In this document: positions 38,984 through 38,996 of the stretch, piece after piece | How the letters are laid out: the number at the start of each line of letters is the position of its first letter | Position numbering within the stretch: position 1 is the stretch's first letter | Source of the DNA: Deltaproteobacteria bacterium | GTDB lineage: Bacteria; Myxococcota_A; Polyangia; HGW-17; JAJRWW01 | Reading direction: 5' to 3' | Assembly (NCBI GenBank): GCA_029938605.1 | Contig: JAOZUO010000023.1 | Span: 25,163 to 64,158 of the forward strand | Length of the DNA: 38,996 bases | Position numbers and translations under genes: made by a program | Notes under the pieces: model-generated | Seen by the model: only the letters and a program-made list of their open reading frames with translations | Database searches by the model: none | What the model was told of the DNA's origin: nothing

Positions 38984-38996
38984 GTTCCTCCCTTAG

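Overview
The window is about 39 kb of GC-rich DNA with the gene content of a predatory or social deltaproteobacterial lineage (Myxococcota, Bradymonadota or a relative). The evidence is three Ser/Thr kinases of three different architectures (two with PEGA-type tails), Cys-rich DUF4215 lipoproteins, a thrombospondin-3/VWA lipoprotein, a PilZ-REC-DUF4388 regulator, many lipoproteins, and one protein with a MYXO-CTERM-like sorting tail. No rRNA, tRNA, CRISPR array or complete transposon was seen, and genus cannot be assigned.

Layout. 1-1119 (-): lipoprotein running off the left edge. 1290-1886 (+): tail-anchored degenerate nucleotide-cyclase-like protein. 2101-3765 (+): soluble kinase with a coiled-coil tail. 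3782-4825 (-): PPC/DUF296 protein with a Lys-rich linker and SH3/Tudor-like tail. 4989-6332 (+): leucine-rich-repeat lipoprotein. 6366-9179 (-): PL26-like rhamnogalacturonan lyase lipoprotein. 9264-10613 (-): DUF4105 membrane protein. 10706-11656 (-): unknown membrane protein. 11657-12232: 576 bp without a gene, holding a hairpin, a 73-bp tandem repeat and one copy of a dispersed 60-bp repeat. 12233-12571 (-): small membrane protein, possibly frameshifted. 12799-16413 (+): YfhO-like membrane protein and an unknown bitopic protein. 16382-17344 (-): EamA transporter. 17382-18509 (-): PilZ-REC-DUF4388 regulator. 18623-20896 (+): VWA lipoprotein.

20929-27017 (-) is a compact four-gene operon: kinase with PEGA-like ectodomain, TPR protein, and two paralogous DUF4215 lipoproteins, with gaps of 17, 7 and -4 bp. 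27196-28349 (-) is a RES-Xre toxin-antitoxin pair with a perfect palindrome at its promoter. 28444-30233 (-) holds an Arg-rich HEAT-repeat protein and a coupled unknown protein. 30445-32403 (+) is a zinc-ribbon kinase with PEGA domain and an eightfold MRPY tail. 32527-36206 (+) holds a secreted peptidylarginine/agmatine-deiminase-like protein and a phospholipase-D-like protein. 36421-37836 (+) is an MFS transporter. 37968-38216 (-) is a gene remnant and 38228-38983 (-) is a PlsC acyltransferase.

Two themes stand out. One is cell-surface and signalling biology: kinases beside lipoproteins, and enzymes acting on extracellular polymers or proteins. The other is the frequency of short-period tandem repeats, nearly all multiples of 3 bp and in frame, inside unrelated genes. 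They build Lys/Ser/Pro/Ala tails, a signal-peptide core and kinase linkers.
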